A DNA stretch of 64,000 bases from Frigoribacterium sp. Leaf415 (GTDB lineage: Bacteria; Actinomycetota; Actinomycetes; Actinomycetales; Microbacteriaceae), in assembly GCF_001424645.1 (NCBI RefSeq), contig NZ_LMQR01000001.1, positions 1,608,149 to 1,672,148 of the forward strand. The letters are read 5' to 3'. Both the position numbers and the translations under genes were made by a program. Positions 54,755-63,499 of the stretch are shown here, piece by piece. A model generated the notes under the pieces. It had not been told where the DNA came from. It was given only the letters and a program-made list of their open reading frames with translations, and searched no databases. Numbering within the stretch: the first letter of the stretch is position 1; each line of letters begins with the position of its first letter.

Positions 54755-55573
54755 TCAGGCGCGGGCGAGCAGCTCGCCGTGCGGCATGATCAACCAGCCG
54801 TCGGGGGCGTCGCGCCAGGTGCGCCAGGCGTCGGCGATCGCGTGCAGCTCGTCGTGCGTGGCCGCACCCTTCTCGATCGCGTCGGCGTAGAACGCCGACT
54901 CCGTCGCCCGGGCCGCCCAGCTGTCGCCCCACCAGGTGCGATCCTCGTCCGAGGCGAAGCACCACACGGAGGCGCTGCTCGCCACGTCGACGAAGCCCGC
55001 CTCGAGCGCCCAGCCCTTGAGGCGCCTCCCGGCGTCGGGTTCGCCGCCGTTGCCGCGGTGCACGGCCTGGTAGACGTCCATCCACCGGTCGAGACCGGGG
55101 TTCTCGGGAGCCCAGACGCAGCCGTGGTAGTCGACGTCGCGGACGGCCACGACTCCCCCGGGGCGGGTCACCCGACGCATCTCGCGAAGGGCGGCGACCG
55201 GGTCGCCCACGTGCTGCAGCACCTGGTGCGCGTGGACGACGTCGAACGCGTCGTCGTCGAACGGCAGGGCGAACAGGTCGGCGGTCTCGAAGCGGACGTT
55301 GTGCAGGCCGGCCTCGACCGCGAGGGACGTCGCCTGTTCGACGATGCCGGCCGCGGCGTCGATGCCGATCACCCGACCGGGCGCGACGCGTCCGGCGATG
55401 TCGACGGTGATGGTCCCCGGCCCCGACCCGACGTCGAGGACGCTCACCCCGGGCACGAGGTGCGGCTCGAGGTACGCGGCCGAGTTCTCGACCGTCCGCC
55501 ACGAGTGGCTGCGCAGCACGCTCTCGTGGTGGCCATGGGTGTACCGGGCGTGCGTCTCGGGGCGTTCGCTCAT
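54755..55573 (-). CDS. SAM-dependent methyltransferase
   Basis: 272 residues, class I fold: motif I VLDVGSGPGTITVDIA (about residues 44-60), the acid ending strand 2 (VIGIDAA), motif II FDVVHAHQVLQHVGDP and motif III LREMRRVTRPGGVVAVRDVDY. An N-terminal YTHGHHESVLRSHSWRTVENSAAYL is typical of UbiE-like proteins that annotation pipelines call methyltransferase domain-containing. A small-molecule substrate is likely; which one is unknown. It is a lone gene on the minus strand. Confidence 0.88.
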   Translation of the reverse strand: MSERPETHARYTHGHHESVLRSHSWRTVENSAAYLEPHLVPGVSVLDVGSGPGTITVDIAGRVAPGRVIGIDAAAGIVEQATSLAVEAGLHNVRFETADLFALPFDDDAFDVVHAHQVLQHVGDPVAALREMRRVTRPGGVVAVRDVDYHGCVWAPENPGLDRWMDVYQAVHRGNGGEPDAGRRLKGWALEAGFVDVASSASVWCFASDEDRTWWGDSWAARATESAFYADAIEKGAATHDELHAIADAWRTWRDAPDGWLIMPHGELLARA

Positions 55574-55589
55574 GCGGCGACCCTAGCGC

Positions 55590-55607
55590 GCCTCCTAGTG
55601 TGGGCTG
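55590..55607 (+). promoter_or_regulatory. Leaderless promoter of the M3 peptidase
   Basis: TAGTGT (55596-55601) ends six bases before the ATG at 55608, with no ribosome site between. A CGCGCCTCCT copy (55587-55596) overlaps the -10 by one base. Confidence 0.5.
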
Positions 55608-57635
55608 ATGACGAACCCGTTCCTCTCCCCCAGCACGCTGCCGTACTCGCTGCCGCCGTTCGCGAGCATCACCGACGACGACTACGGCCCCGCGTTCGAG
55701 GCCGGGTTCGCCGAGCAGCTGGCCGAGGTCGAGGTCATCGCGACCGACCCGGACGAGCCGACCTTCGAGAACACGGTCGCCGCCCTCGAACGCAGCGGCG
55801 CCACGCTCACCCGCGTCGAGCACGTCTTCTTCAACAAGACCTCGTCGGACTCGACCGAGGCCACCGACGCCCTCGAACTCGAGCTCGCTCCGCGACTGGC
55901 GGCACACGCCGACGCCATCCGCCTCGACCCGCGTCTCTTCGCCCGTCTCCGCAGAGTGCACGAGCGCCGGGACGCCCTCGACCTGACCGCCGAGCAGCGC
56001 TACCTCGTCGAGCGACTCGTCGCCGAGGCCACTCGCTCGGGGGCTGCCCTCGGCGACGACGACAAGGACCGCCTGCGTGACCTCAACGGCCGGCTCTCGA
56101 CCCTGACCACGCGGTTCGAGAAGAACCTGCTGGCCGACACGAACGACCTCGCCGTCGTGGTCGACGACGTCGCCGAACTCGACGGACTCGACGCCGGGAC
56201 GATCGCGGCCGCCGCCGAGGCAGCGCGAGAGCGTGGACTCGAGGGGCGCTACGTCATCACCCTCGTGTTGTTCAGCGGCCACCCCTACCTGGCGAGCCTC
56301 ACCGACGAGGGACTGCGCGAGCGGATCATGCAGGCGTCGCTCTCGCGCGGACGCCGCGGCGGCGACCACGACAACCGCGAGCTCGTGCTCGAGATCGCCC
56401 GCCTGCGCGCCGAGCGGGCCGAGCTGCTCGGGTTCCGGTCGCACGCCGCCTACGTCACGGCGGGCGAGACCGCGGGCACCCCCGAGGCGGTGGCCGACCT
56501 GCTCGGGCGACTCGCGCCTCCTGCCGCCCGCAACGCGCGCGCGGAACAGGCCGAGCTCGAGCGCGTCGCCGGCCGCGAGATCCGGGCCTCGGACTGGGCC
56601 TTCTACGCCGAACGGGTGCGCACCGAGAAGCACGACGTCGACACGGCGGCGATGCGCCCGTACTTCGAGGCCGAGCGCGTGCTGCACGACGGCGTCTTCT
56701 TCGCCGCGGGGCTGCTCTACGGCCTGCGGTTCGCCGAGCGCCCCGACCTGGTCGCGTACCACCCCGAGGCGCGGGTCTTCGAGGTGACCGACGCCGACGG
56801 CGGCGAGGTCGGCCTCTACGTGCTCGACCTGTACACGCGCGACAGCAAGCGCGGCGGTGCCTGGATGAACCCGCTCGTCTCGCAGTCCGCCCTGACCGGA
56901 CTGCCGACGGTCGTGGTCAACAACCTCAACGTGCCGAAACCGCCCGCCGGCCGGCCGGCCCTGCTGACGCTCGACGAGGTGACGACGTTCTTCCACGAGT
57001 TCGGGCACGCCCTGCACGGTCTCGTCGCCCGGGTGACCTACCCGAGCTTCTCGGGCACGAACGTCTTCCGCGACTTCGTCGAGTTCCCCAGCCAGGTGAA
57101 CGAGATGTGGATGCTCTGGCCCGAGGTGCTCGCGAACTACGCCGTGCACCACGAGACCGGCGAGCGACTCCCGCAGCCGCTGGTCGACGCGCTCATCGCC
57201 TCGCAGGGGTTCGACCAGGGCTTCGAGACGAGCGAGTACCTCGCCGCGGCGCTGCTCGACCAGGCGTGGCACGCGTTGTCCTCGGCCGAGGCGGCGGCGG
57301 TCACCGACGTCGAGGCGTTCGAGCAGGAGGCGCTGGCCGCGGTGGGCCTCGACCTCGCGTCGGTCCCCACCCGCTACTCGAGCACGTACTTCGCCCACAC
57401 CTTCTCGGGCGGCTACGACGCCGGCTACTACTCGTACATCTGGAGCGAGGTGCTCGACGCCGACACGGTCGAGTGGTTCGAGCAGAACGGCGGGCTCACC
57501 CGCGAGAACGGTGACCGATTCCGCTCACGCCTGCTGGGCGTCGGCGGCTCGAAGGACCCGCTCGAGGCCTACCGCGACTTCCGTGGTCGGGACGCCCGGG
57601 TCGAGCCCCTGCTCGCGCGCCGCGGCCTCGCCTGA
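55608..57635 (+). CDS. dcp: M3-family metallopeptidase (peptidyl-dipeptidase Dcp type)
   Basis: 675 residues, full length. The zinc site is HEFGHALH (His, His near residue 463-467) with the third ligand Glu in FVEFPSQVNEMW. The N-terminal NPFLSPSTLPYSLPPFASI and the C-terminal YFAHTFSGGYDAGYYSYIWSEVLD are Dcp landmarks. It cuts dipeptides from the C-terminus of oligopeptides in the cytoplasm. No signal peptide. It starts six bases after a -10-like element and ends at a bidirectional terminator before clpX. Confidence 0.94.
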   Translation: MTNPFLSPSTLPYSLPPFASITDDDYGPAFEAGFAEQLAEVEVIATDPDEPTFENTVAALERSGATLTRVEHVFFNKTSSDSTEATDALELELAPRLAAHADAIRLDPRLFARLRRVHERRDALDLTAEQRYLVERLVAEATRSGAALGDDDKDRLRDLNGRLSTLTTRFEKNLLADTNDLAVVVDDVAELDGLDAGTIAAAAEAARERGLEGRYVITLVLFSGHPYLASLTDEGLRERIMQASLSRGRRGGDHDNRELVLEIARLRAERAELLGFRSHAAYVTAGETAGTPEAVADLLGRLAPPAARNARAEQAELERVAGREIRASDWAFYAERVRTEKHDVDTAAMRPYFEAERVLHDGVFFAAGLLYGLRFAERPDLVAYHPEARVFEVTDADGGEVGLYVLDLYTRDSKRGGAWMNPLVSQSALTGLPTVVVNNLNVPKPPAGRPALLTLDEVTTFFHEFGHALHGLVARVTYPSFSGTNVFRDFVEFPSQVNEMWMLWPEVLANYAVHHETGERLPQPLVDALIASQGFDQGFETSEYLAAALLDQAWHALSSAEAAAVTDVEAFEQEALAAVGLDLASVPTRYSSTYFAHTFSGGYDAGYYSYIWSEVLDADTVEWFEQNGGLTRENGDRFRSRLLGVGGSKDPLEAYRDFRGRDARVEPLLARRGLA

Positions 57636-57669
57636 CACCGCGTCGACTGACGCGGCCTCGCCTGACGCG

Positions 57670-57702
57670 AGAACGCCCCCGCCGAACCGGCGGGGGCGTT
57701 CT
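57670..57702. terminator. Bidirectional terminator between the M3 peptidase and clpX
   Basis: AGAACGCCCCCGCC (57670-57683), loop GAACC, and the exact reverse complement (57689-57702) form a 14-bp GC-rich stem between convergent genes. Confidence 0.8.
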
Positions 57703-57712
57703 GACGTCGCTG

Positions 57713-58993
57713 CTAGGCGGACTTCTCGGTGCGCTGTTCGACGAGGCGCGGCACGATCGTGGGCGCGGCGTTCTCGAGCACCGAGGCCCGCGTGATGACG
57801 ACTCGACCGACGGTGTCGTCCGACGGCACGTCGAACATGATCGGACCCAGGACCTCTTCGAGGATGGCGCGGAGCCCGCGGGCGCCGGTCTGACGCAGGA
57901 CGGCCAGGTCGGCGATCGCCTCGAGAGCGCCGCGATCGAACTCGAGCTCGACCCCGTCGATCTCGAACATGCGCTGGTACTGCCGCACGAGGGCGTTCTT
58001 CGGCTCGGTGAGGATCTGCATCAAGGCGGGCTGGTCGAGCTGCGTGACCGTGGTCACCACGGGCAGACGACCGATGAACTCGGGGATCAGGCCGAACTTG
58101 TGCAGGTCTTCGGGCAGGACCTCGCTGAAGAGGGCTGCTTCGTCTTCTTTGCTGTGCAACGGGGCACCGAAACCGATGCCGCGCTTGCCGGCGCGGTTCG
58201 AGATGATGTCCTCGAGCCCGGCGAACGCCCCGGCGACGATGAAGAGCACGTTGGTCGTGTCGACCTGGATGAACTCTTGGTGGGGGTGCTTGCGGCCACC
58301 CTGCGGCGGCACCGAGGCGACGGTGCCCTCGAGGATCTTGAGCAGCGCCTGTTGCACGCCCTCGCCCGAGACGTCACGCGTGATCGACGGGTTCTCGGCC
58401 TTGCGGGCGATCTTGTCGATCTCGTCGATGTAGATGATGCCGGTCTCGGCCCGCTTGACGTCGTAGTCGGCGGCCTGGATCAGCTTGAGCAGGATGTTCT
58501 CGACGTCTTCGCCGACGTAACCGGCCTCGGTGAGGGCCGTGGCGTCGGCGACGGCGAACGGTACGTTGAGCCGTTTGGCGAGGGTCTGGGCCAGATAGGT
58601 CTTGCCACAGCCGGTCGGGCCGATCAAGAGGATGTTCGACTTCGAGATCTCGACCTCGTCGGCGAGTGACTCGGCGGCCGTGAGGGTCGAGGCGGCACGG
58701 ATGCGCTTGTAGTGGTTGTAGACGGCCACCGAGAGCGCACGCTTCGCTGCGTCTTGCCCGATCACGTACTCTTCGAGGAACGAGTAGATCTCGCGGGGCT
58801 TGGGCAGGTCGAACTCGCTCGCGGGTTCGTCACCGGCCTCGGCGAGGCGCTCTTCGATGATCTCGTTGCAGAGCTCGACGCACTCGTCGCAGATGTAGAC
58901 GCCGGGACCGGCGATCAACTGCTGGACCTGCTTCTGGCTCTTGCCGCAGAACGAGCACTTGAGCAGATCGGCACTCTCACCTATGCGCGCCAT
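57713..58993 (-). CDS. clpX: ClpX ATPase subunit of the Clp protease
   Basis: 426 residues. It unfolds substrates and feeds them to ClpP. The N-terminal zinc finger has Cys13, Cys16, Cys35 and Cys38. Walker [12 protein letters not shown], Walker [14 protein letters not shown], and the ClpP-docking loop KRGIGFGAP are present, as is the sensor 2 region near [12 protein letters not shown]. It is transcribed from its own region behind a strong terminator that follows clpP2, rather than in one message with clpP1-clpP2. TAGGCT lies about 40 bases upstream of the ATG. Confidence 0.97.
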   Translation of the reverse strand: MARIGESADLLKCSFCGKSQKQVQQLIAGPGVYICDECVELCNEIIEERLAEAGDEPASEFDLPKPREIYSFLEEYVIGQDAAKRALSVAVYNHYKRIRAASTLTAAESLADEVEISKSNILLIGPTGCGKTYLAQTLAKRLNVPFAVADATALTEAGYVGEDVENILLKLIQAADYDVKRAETGIIYIDEIDKIARKAENPSITRDVSGEGVQQALLKILEGTVASVPPQGGRKHPHQEFIQVDTTNVLFIVAGAFAGLEDIISNRAGKRGIGFGAPLHSKEDEAALFSEVLPEDLHKFGLIPEFIGRLPVVTTVTQLDQPALMQILTEPKNALVRQYQRMFEIDGVELEFDRGALEAIADLAVLRQTGARGLRAILEEVLGPIMFDVPSDDTVGRVVITRASVLENAAPTIVPRLVEQRTEKSA

Positions 58994-59152
58994 GCTCGGC
59001 CTCCCTGATTGGCTGAGGTCGTCGACCGGGACCGGTCGCCTCGTGCAACGAGCCTAACCCGATCCGCCGACACTCACGGACCGACCCGGGTGGTTCGAGC
59101 ACATCCGACCGGGGTCCTGGACGAACGACGTGTCGCCCGCCGGCGGGTCGGT

Positions 59153-59192
59153 ACGACGAAGGCCCCGGGCGGGTGCCCGGGGCCTTCGTCGT
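59153..59192 (-). terminator. Terminator after clpP1-clpP2
   Basis: ACGACGAAGGCCCCGGGC (59153-59170) and its exact reverse complement (59175-59192) form an 18-bp stem with a four-base loop, eleven bases after the clpP2 stop. It separates the clpP pair from clpX. Confidence 0.85.
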
Positions 59193-59202
59193 CATGCCGT
59201 GA

Positions 59203-59868
59203 TCAGCGCGTCAGCGCCGCCGGCTGGTTCTTGCGCGAACCGAGGACCTGGTCGACGAGACCGTAGGCGAGCGCCTCTTGCGCGCCCAGGATGTTGTCGC
59301 GCTCGATGTCGCGGTTCACCTGCTCGGGCGTCTTGTTCGAGTGCTTCGACAGGGTCTCTTCGAGCCAGGTGCGCATGCGCAGCACCTCGGCGGCCTGGAT
59401 CTCGATGTCGGAGGCCTGACCGCCGCTGCTGCCACCGGTCGCGGGCTGGTGGATCAGCACGCGGGCGTTGGGCAGCGCGAGACGCTTGCCGGGCTGGCCG
59501 GCGGCGAGCAGGACGGCCGCAGCCGACGCCGCCTGACCGAGGCAGACCGTCTGGATCTCGGGACGGATGTACTGCATCGTGTCGTAGATGGCCGTCATGG
59601 CCGTGAACGAACCACCGGGCGAGTTGATGTACAGCGTGATGTCGCGGTCGGGGTCCATGCTCTCGAGCACGAGCAACTGAGCCATGATGTCGTCGGCCGA
59701 GGCGTCGTCGACCTGCACGCCGAGGAAGACGATGCGGTCTTCGAACAGCTTGGCGTAGGGGTCTTGACGCTTGTAGCCGTAGGCCGTGCGCTCTTCGAAG
59801 CTGGGCAGGATGTACCGGGAGCTGGGGGTCTGCACTCGACCCGCGCCACCCATCATCGGGAGTTCCAT
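59203..59868 (-). CDS. clpP2: ATP-dependent Clp protease proteolytic subunit 2
   Basis: 221 residues. Serine protease subunit forming a tetradecamer with ClpP1, as known for actinobacteria. Catalytic Ser115 lies in [11 protein letters not shown] and His140 in [10 protein letters not shown]; the aspartate is in the [10 protein letters not shown] region. The N-terminal pro-region ([20 protein letters not shown]) is removed in relatives. It follows clpP1 after 40 bases on the same strand. Confidence 0.96.
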   Translation of the reverse strand: MELPMMGGAGRVQTPSSRYILPSFEERTAYGYKRQDPYAKLFEDRIVFLGVQVDDASADDIMAQLLVLESMDPDRDITLYINSPGGSFTAMTAIYDTMQYIRPEIQTVCLGQAASAAAVLLAAGQPGKRLALPNARVLIHQPATGGSSGGQASDIEIQAAEVLRMRTWLEETLSKHSNKTPEQVNRDIERDNILGAQEALAYGLVDQVLGSRKNQPAALTR

Positions 59869-59908
59869 GAGTTCTTCTCTTTCTCGTTCTGACGAAGGGG
59901 CGAAGGGC

Positions 59909-60496
59909 CTAGGCCTGGTCGGTGCCGGCGCCGCCGACGACGTCGGTGGCCGAGCCGCGGATGTGGTCGACGAAGCCGTACTCGAGGGCCTCTTCGGCGG
60001 TGAACCAGCGGTCGCGGTCGCCGTCTTCGTTGATCTGCTCGACGGTCTTGCCCGTCTGCGCAGCCGTGATCTCGGCCAGTCGACGCTTCATCGAGAGGAT
60101 GAGCTGCGCCTGCGTCTGGATGTCGGACGAGGTGCCGCCGAACCCGCCGTGCGGCTGGTGCAACAGGACACGCGCGTTCGGCGTGATGTAGCGCTTGCCC
60201 TTGGTGCCGGCCGTCAAGAGCAGCTGACCCATCGACGCGGCCATGCCGATGCCGACGGTGACGATGTCGTTCGGCACGAACTCCATGGCGTCGTAGATCG
60301 CCATGCCCGCCGTGATCGACCCGCCGGGCGAGTTGATGTAGAGGTAGATGTCTTTCTCGCTGTCTTCCGCAGCGAGCAGCAGCAGTTTCGCGGCGATCTC
60401 GTTGGCGTTCTCGTCGCGGACCTCAGAGCCGAGCCAGATGATCCGGTCTTTGAGCAGTCGGTCAAAAACACTGTTGGGCAGTGTCACGTCGGCCAT
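59909..60496 (-). CDS. clpP1: ATP-dependent Clp protease proteolytic subunit 1
   Basis: 195 residues. Catalytic Ser88 in [10 protein letters not shown], His113 in VLLHQPHGG, and the aspartate in EDGDRDRW are intact. Together with ClpP2 it forms the mixed ClpP1P2 core that ClpX and ClpC load. Upstream a -10-like TAGATT is visible on the minus strand. I did not see a ClgR-type operator in the 217 bases before it. Confidence 0.96.
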   Translation of the reverse strand: MADVTLPNSVFDRLLKDRIIWLGSEVRDENANEIAAKLLLLAAEDSEKDIYLYINSPGGSITAGMAIYDAMEFVPNDIVTVGIGMAASMGQLLLTAGTKGKRYITPNARVLLHQPHGGFGGTSSDIQTQAQLILSMKRRLAEITAAQTGKTVEQINEDGDRDRWFTAEEALEYGFVDHIRGSATDVVGGAGTDQA

Positions 60497-60580
60497 GGTG
60501 GAGCTCCCATTCGTTGTCGCTTGTCGTCGAATCTATCGGAGCCAACGCACGGGTTCCGGGCTGTTCGCCCACGGCAGATA

Positions 60581-60631
60581 CCGCGCCTCCGCGGCCCCGC
60601 GGGGGCGCACCCGAGAGTCCGGGAGGCGCGG
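60581..60631. repeat. Inverted pair of the CGCGCCTCC motif
   Basis: CCGCGCCTCC (60581-60590) and its exact reverse complement (60622-60631) face each other across 31 bases in the gap between tig and clpP1. Together with the hairpin 15 bases farther it makes the whole gap highly structured. Confidence 0.6.
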
Positions 60632-60645
60632 CGCCGGGAACGACG

Positions 60646-60677
60646 GAGGGCCGGGTGCGCACTCGCACCCGGCCCTC
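60646..60677 (-). terminator. Terminator after tig
   Basis: GAGGGCCGGGTGCG (60646-60659), loop CACT, and the exact reverse complement (60664-60677) make a 14-bp stem directly downstream of the tig stop. Confidence 0.8.
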
Positions 60678-60712
60678 TCGACGTGACGGGTCAGCCGACC
60701 CGCCCCTGCTGC

Positions 60713-62035
60713 TTACGCGTGGTCGTGACCCGCGTGGTCGTCGTCGCCGCCGACGCCGGCGGTCGCGGTGAACGCGGACAGGTCGACCGAGTCGCCCTTG
60801 CCGTCGACGACCTTGGCCTTGCTGAGCACGACCGCGAGGGCCTTGCTCCGAGCGACCTCGCCGACCATGGCGGGGATCTGGCCGTTCTGGTCGAGGACCT
60901 TGATGAACTCGCCGGGCTCCATGCCGTACTGGGCCGCACCCTGGATGAGGTACTGCGTCAGCTCGTCCTGCTCGACCTTGACGGCCTCTTTCTCGGCGAT
61001 GGCGTCGAGGAGGATCTGGTTGCGGAAGGCCTTCTCGCTGCTCTCCTTCACCTCGGCGCGGTGCTCGTCGTCCTCGAGGCGGTTCTCCTGCTCGAGGTGA
61101 CGGTGGACCTCGTCCTCGACGAGCTTCTCGGGGACGGGGATCTCGACGGCCTCGAGCAGCTTCTCGACGACCTGGTCGCGTGCCTGGGCACCCTGACCGA
61201 AGGTCTTCGACTTGGCCAGCTGCTCTTTCAGGTCACCCTTGAGCTCGTCGATGGTGTCGAACTGGCTGGCGATCTGGGCGAAGTCGTCGTCGGCCTCGGG
61301 CAGCTCGCGCTCTTTGACGGCCGTGACGTCGACGGCGATCAAGGCGGTCTCGCCCTCGCGGTCGCCGCCGAGCAGCTTCGACTCGAAGGTGGTGCTCTCG
61401 CCGGCGGTGAGCGACTCGAGGGCCTCGTCGATGCCCTCGATCAGTTCGCCCGAGCCGAGCTCGTACGAGATGCCCTTGGCGGTGTCGACGACGTCGTCGC
61501 CGATGGTCGCCGTGAGGTCGATCTGCGCGAAGTCACCCGTGGTGGCGGGGCGGTCGACGGTGACCAACGTGCCGAAACGGGTACGCAGGTTCGTCAGCTC
61601 TTCGGCGATCTCGTCGTCGGTGACGTCGACCGTGTCGACCGTCAGCTCGAGGCCGTCGTACTCGGGCAGGTCGAAGTCGGGACGCACGTCGACCTCGACG
61701 GCGATCTTCAGATCACCCGAGAAGTCCTTGACGTTCGGCCACTCGACGACGTCGGCCTCGGGACGGCCGAGGACGCGGATCTCGGTCTCGGTCACGGCCT
61801 CGCGGTAGAACTTGTCGAGGCTCTCGCTGACCGCGTGGTTCAGCACCTCTTCACGACCGACGCGCTGGTCGATGATGGGCGGCGGCACCTTGCCCTTGCG
61901 GAACCCGGGGATGTTGACCGACTCGGCGATGTGACCGTAGGCGTGCGTGACGCTGGGCTTGAGCTCGTCGGGCGTGACGACGATGTTGAGCTTGACGCGC
62001 GTGGGGCTGAGCTTCTCAACCGTGGTCTGGACCAA
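60713..62035 (-). CDS. tig: Trigger factor (peptidyl-prolyl isomerase chaperone)
   Basis: 440 residues. It binds at the ribosome exit and shields new chains. The ribosome-docking loop is [10 protein letters not shown] (residues about 45-55). A PPIase domain follows (about 155-240, [13 protein letters not shown]), then the long helical arm region ([21 protein letters not shown]). The chain ends in a His/Asp-rich tail ([12 protein letters not shown]) that may bind metals. AGGAGAAG precedes the ATG. The tRNA-Pro gene sits 62 bases upstream on the same strand. Confidence 0.97.
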   Translation of the reverse strand: MVQTTVEKLSPTRVKLNIVVTPDELKPSVTHAYGHIAESVNIPGFRKGKVPPPIIDQRVGREEVLNHAVSESLDKFYREAVTETEIRVLGRPEADVVEWPNVKDFSGDLKIAVEVDVRPDFDLPEYDGLELTVDTVDVTDDEIAEELTNLRTRFGTLVTVDRPATTGDFAQIDLTATIGDDVVDTAKGISYELGSGELIEGIDEALESLTAGESTTFESKLLGGDREGETALIAVDVTAVKERELPEADDDFAQIASQFDTIDELKGDLKEQLAKSKTFGQGAQARDQVVEKLLEAVEIPVPEKLVEDEVHRHLEQENRLEDDEHRAEVKESSEKAFRNQILLDAIAEKEAVKVEQDELTQYLIQGAAQYGMEPGEFIKVLDQNGQIPAMVGEVARSKALAVVLSKAKVVDGKGDSVDLSAFTATAGVGGDDDHAGHDHA

Positions 62036-62097
62036 TGTGGGGCTTCTCCTGTGTTGGTGGCGCTGAACTCACATCCGAGACAGCAGGTAGACGATCG

Positions 62098-62170
62098 TCG
62101 GGGCGACAGGACTCGAACCTGCGATCTTCCGCCCCCAAAACGGACGCGCTAGCCACTACGCTACGCCCCG
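62098..62170 (-). tRNA. tRNA-Pro (anticodon TGG)
   Basis: Minus strand: acceptor CGGGGCG pairs with CGCCCCG, D arm GCGTAGTGGCTAGCGC, anticodon stem TCCGT/GCGGA with loop TTTGGGG, T arm GCAGGTTCGAGTCCTGT. CCA is not encoded. It reads CCA and related proline codons. Confidence 0.96.
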
Positions 62171-62322
62171 TGTATCAGCCTGGAACCGGCCGTCACGCGT
62201 GAGCCCCGTTGAGGTCGGGTACGTGAAGACCGCGTCGAGTCTAGCCGACGCCGAGGGCCCGTGACTGAGCGACCTCGTCGGATGCCTTATGCTGGTCTCA
62301 CCCGTGCGGCCAGGCCGCTCAC

Positions 62323-62393
62323 GGGGATGTAGCTCAATGGTAGAGCCTCAGTCTTCCAAACTGATCACGCGGGTTCGATTCCCGTCATCCCCT
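62323..62393 (+). tRNA. tRNA-Gly (anticodon TCC)
   Basis: Acceptor GGGGATG pairs with CATCCCC, D arm GTAGCTCAATGGTAGAGC, anticodon stem TCAGT/ACTGA with loop CTTCCAA, T arm CGGGTTCGATTCCCG. CCA is not encoded. TATGCT at 62288-62293 may be its -10 box. It is divergent from tRNA-Pro, 152 bases away, with no gene between. Confidence 0.96.
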
Positions 62394-62665
62394 CTGTGTT
62401 TGTTCGACGCCTCCGGCGTCGGCGCCGGGGGGCGCCTTGAATGAAATCTTCTCCGCACCTTGCACGCAGGCGTTGGCGGGCGCCCTCAAGGAAATCTTCT
62501 CCGCACCTTGCACGCGGGTGTCGGCGCCGGTAGGCGCCCTCGATGAAATCTTCTCCGCACCTTGCATGCAGGTGTCGGCGCCTTTCAGGGGTCTCTCGGG
62601 CGGCTCGGGGGGAAGTCGTGCTGGCGGATGATTTTTCCTGGCGCGACGTGACCCAAGATGGCCAC
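62394..62665. other. Gene-free stretch downstream of tRNA-Gly
   Basis: 272 bases without a convincing gene, filled mainly by the tandem repeat array. The -10-like CAAGAT (62654-62659) of the lipoprotein gene lies at the right end. Confidence 0.6.
62431..62586. repeat. Three-copy tandem repeat array next to tRNA-Gly
   Basis: Three direct units start with GGCGCC at 62431, 62479 and 62533. Exactly 12 bases later each has the identical core GAAATCTTCTCCGCACCTTG (from 62443, 62491 and 62545). The flanks vary slightly; units are 48 and 54 bases long, and a truncated fourth GGCGCC start lies at 62577. No start codon or hairpin explains the array. It is AT-richer than its surroundings within the core. 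Confidence 0.9.
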
Positions 62666-63436
62666 ATGAGACGCGCGACGTTCGCACGGGTCGCGCTGGT
62701 CGGTGCGGTCGTGGCCACCCTCGCGGCCGGGTGCGCCGCTCCGCCGACCGAGGCGACCAGCGCCTCCGGGTCCGGCACGATGGCCCAGGCCGCCGCCGCG
62801 CCCGGCGTCGCCGTCGCGCCGAGCTCGGGGGGCGTGCGGGTCGCGATCGTCGGCGACTCGTTGACCGCCGGGGGCGGTCGCCTGCTCAGCGAGGGGCTCA
62901 CCGCCGACACCTGGATGACCTACGCCCAGGGCGACGGCATCGACTACGTGGGCGGCTACGCCAAGGGCGGCTCGACGGTGCAACAGCAGGCCGCTGCGGT
63001 GCGGCCGGTCGACGACGTCGACGTCCTCGTGCTGATGTCCGGCACGAACGACGTGCGCCTCGGACTGACCTTCGCCGAGTCCGCGGCGTCCTACGACGCG
63101 ATCGTCGACACGATCCGGCCGGAGCACGTCGTCGTGGCCGCCATCCCGCCCTACGACCGTGCACCCCGGGCCGCGGCGCGGTACGAGGCGCAACTCGAGC
63201 GCTACGTCGCCGACAAGGGCTGGACCTTCACCGACCCCTGGGGGTTCGCCCGGGCGGGCGACGTCTTCGCCGCCGGCACGACCGTCGACGGCATCCACCC
63301 CACGACGGCCGGATACGAAGCCCTCGGCCACGCGTTGCGTGACACCGTCCTCGACGTGGCGGGCCCGCGGGTCGTCGCCCCGCAGGCGGACTCCCCCGCC
63401 GACCCGGCCGAGGCCGCTCCGGGTACGACCAGCTGA
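62666..63436 (+). CDS. SGNH/GDSL-type hydrolase lipoprotein
   Basis: 256 residues. Signal peptide with lipobox LAAGC (Cys23), so the protein is anchored outside the membrane. The SGNH blocks are clear: VGDSLTAGGG (Ser), GYAKGGST (Gly), GTNDVRL (Asn) and DGIHPTTAGY (Asp and His). It probably removes acetyl or other ester groups from a cell-wall or plant polysaccharide; the substrate is not known. ATG six bases after CAAGAT suggests a leaderless mRNA. Confidence 0.88.
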   Translation: MRRATFARVALVGAVVATLAAGCAAPPTEATSASGSGTMAQAAAAPGVAVAPSSGGVRVAIVGDSLTAGGGRLLSEGLTADTWMTYAQGDGIDYVGGYAKGGSTVQQQAAAVRPVDDVDVLVLMSGTNDVRLGLTFAESAASYDAIVDTIRPEHVVVAAIPPYDRAPRAAARYEAQLERYVADKGWTFTDPWGFARAGDVFAAGTTVDGIHPTTAGYEALGHALRDTVLDVAGPRVVAPQADSPADPAEAAPGTTS

Positions 63437-63499
63437 CGACGCCCCACCCACGCTCCGTCACCCGGTCGCGGGAGTCCGCCGAACCGGAGACGAGCCGGC

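Noticed and set aside
60497..60712. ClgR-type operator in front of clpP1
   Set aside because: I looked for a CGCT-N-GCG-type palindrome as known from other actinobacterial clp genes and did not find a convincing match.
62431..62586. CRISPR array
   Set aside because: Only three units, spacers that resemble each other, no palindromic repeat and no cas genes nearby.
62365..62910. Minus-strand frame over the repeat array giving a repeated RCGEDF peptide
   Set aside because: The frame reads through tRNA-Gly and the start of the lipoprotein gene on the opposite strand. The peptide repeat only mirrors the DNA repeat, since units of 48 and 54 bases both keep frame by being multiples of three.
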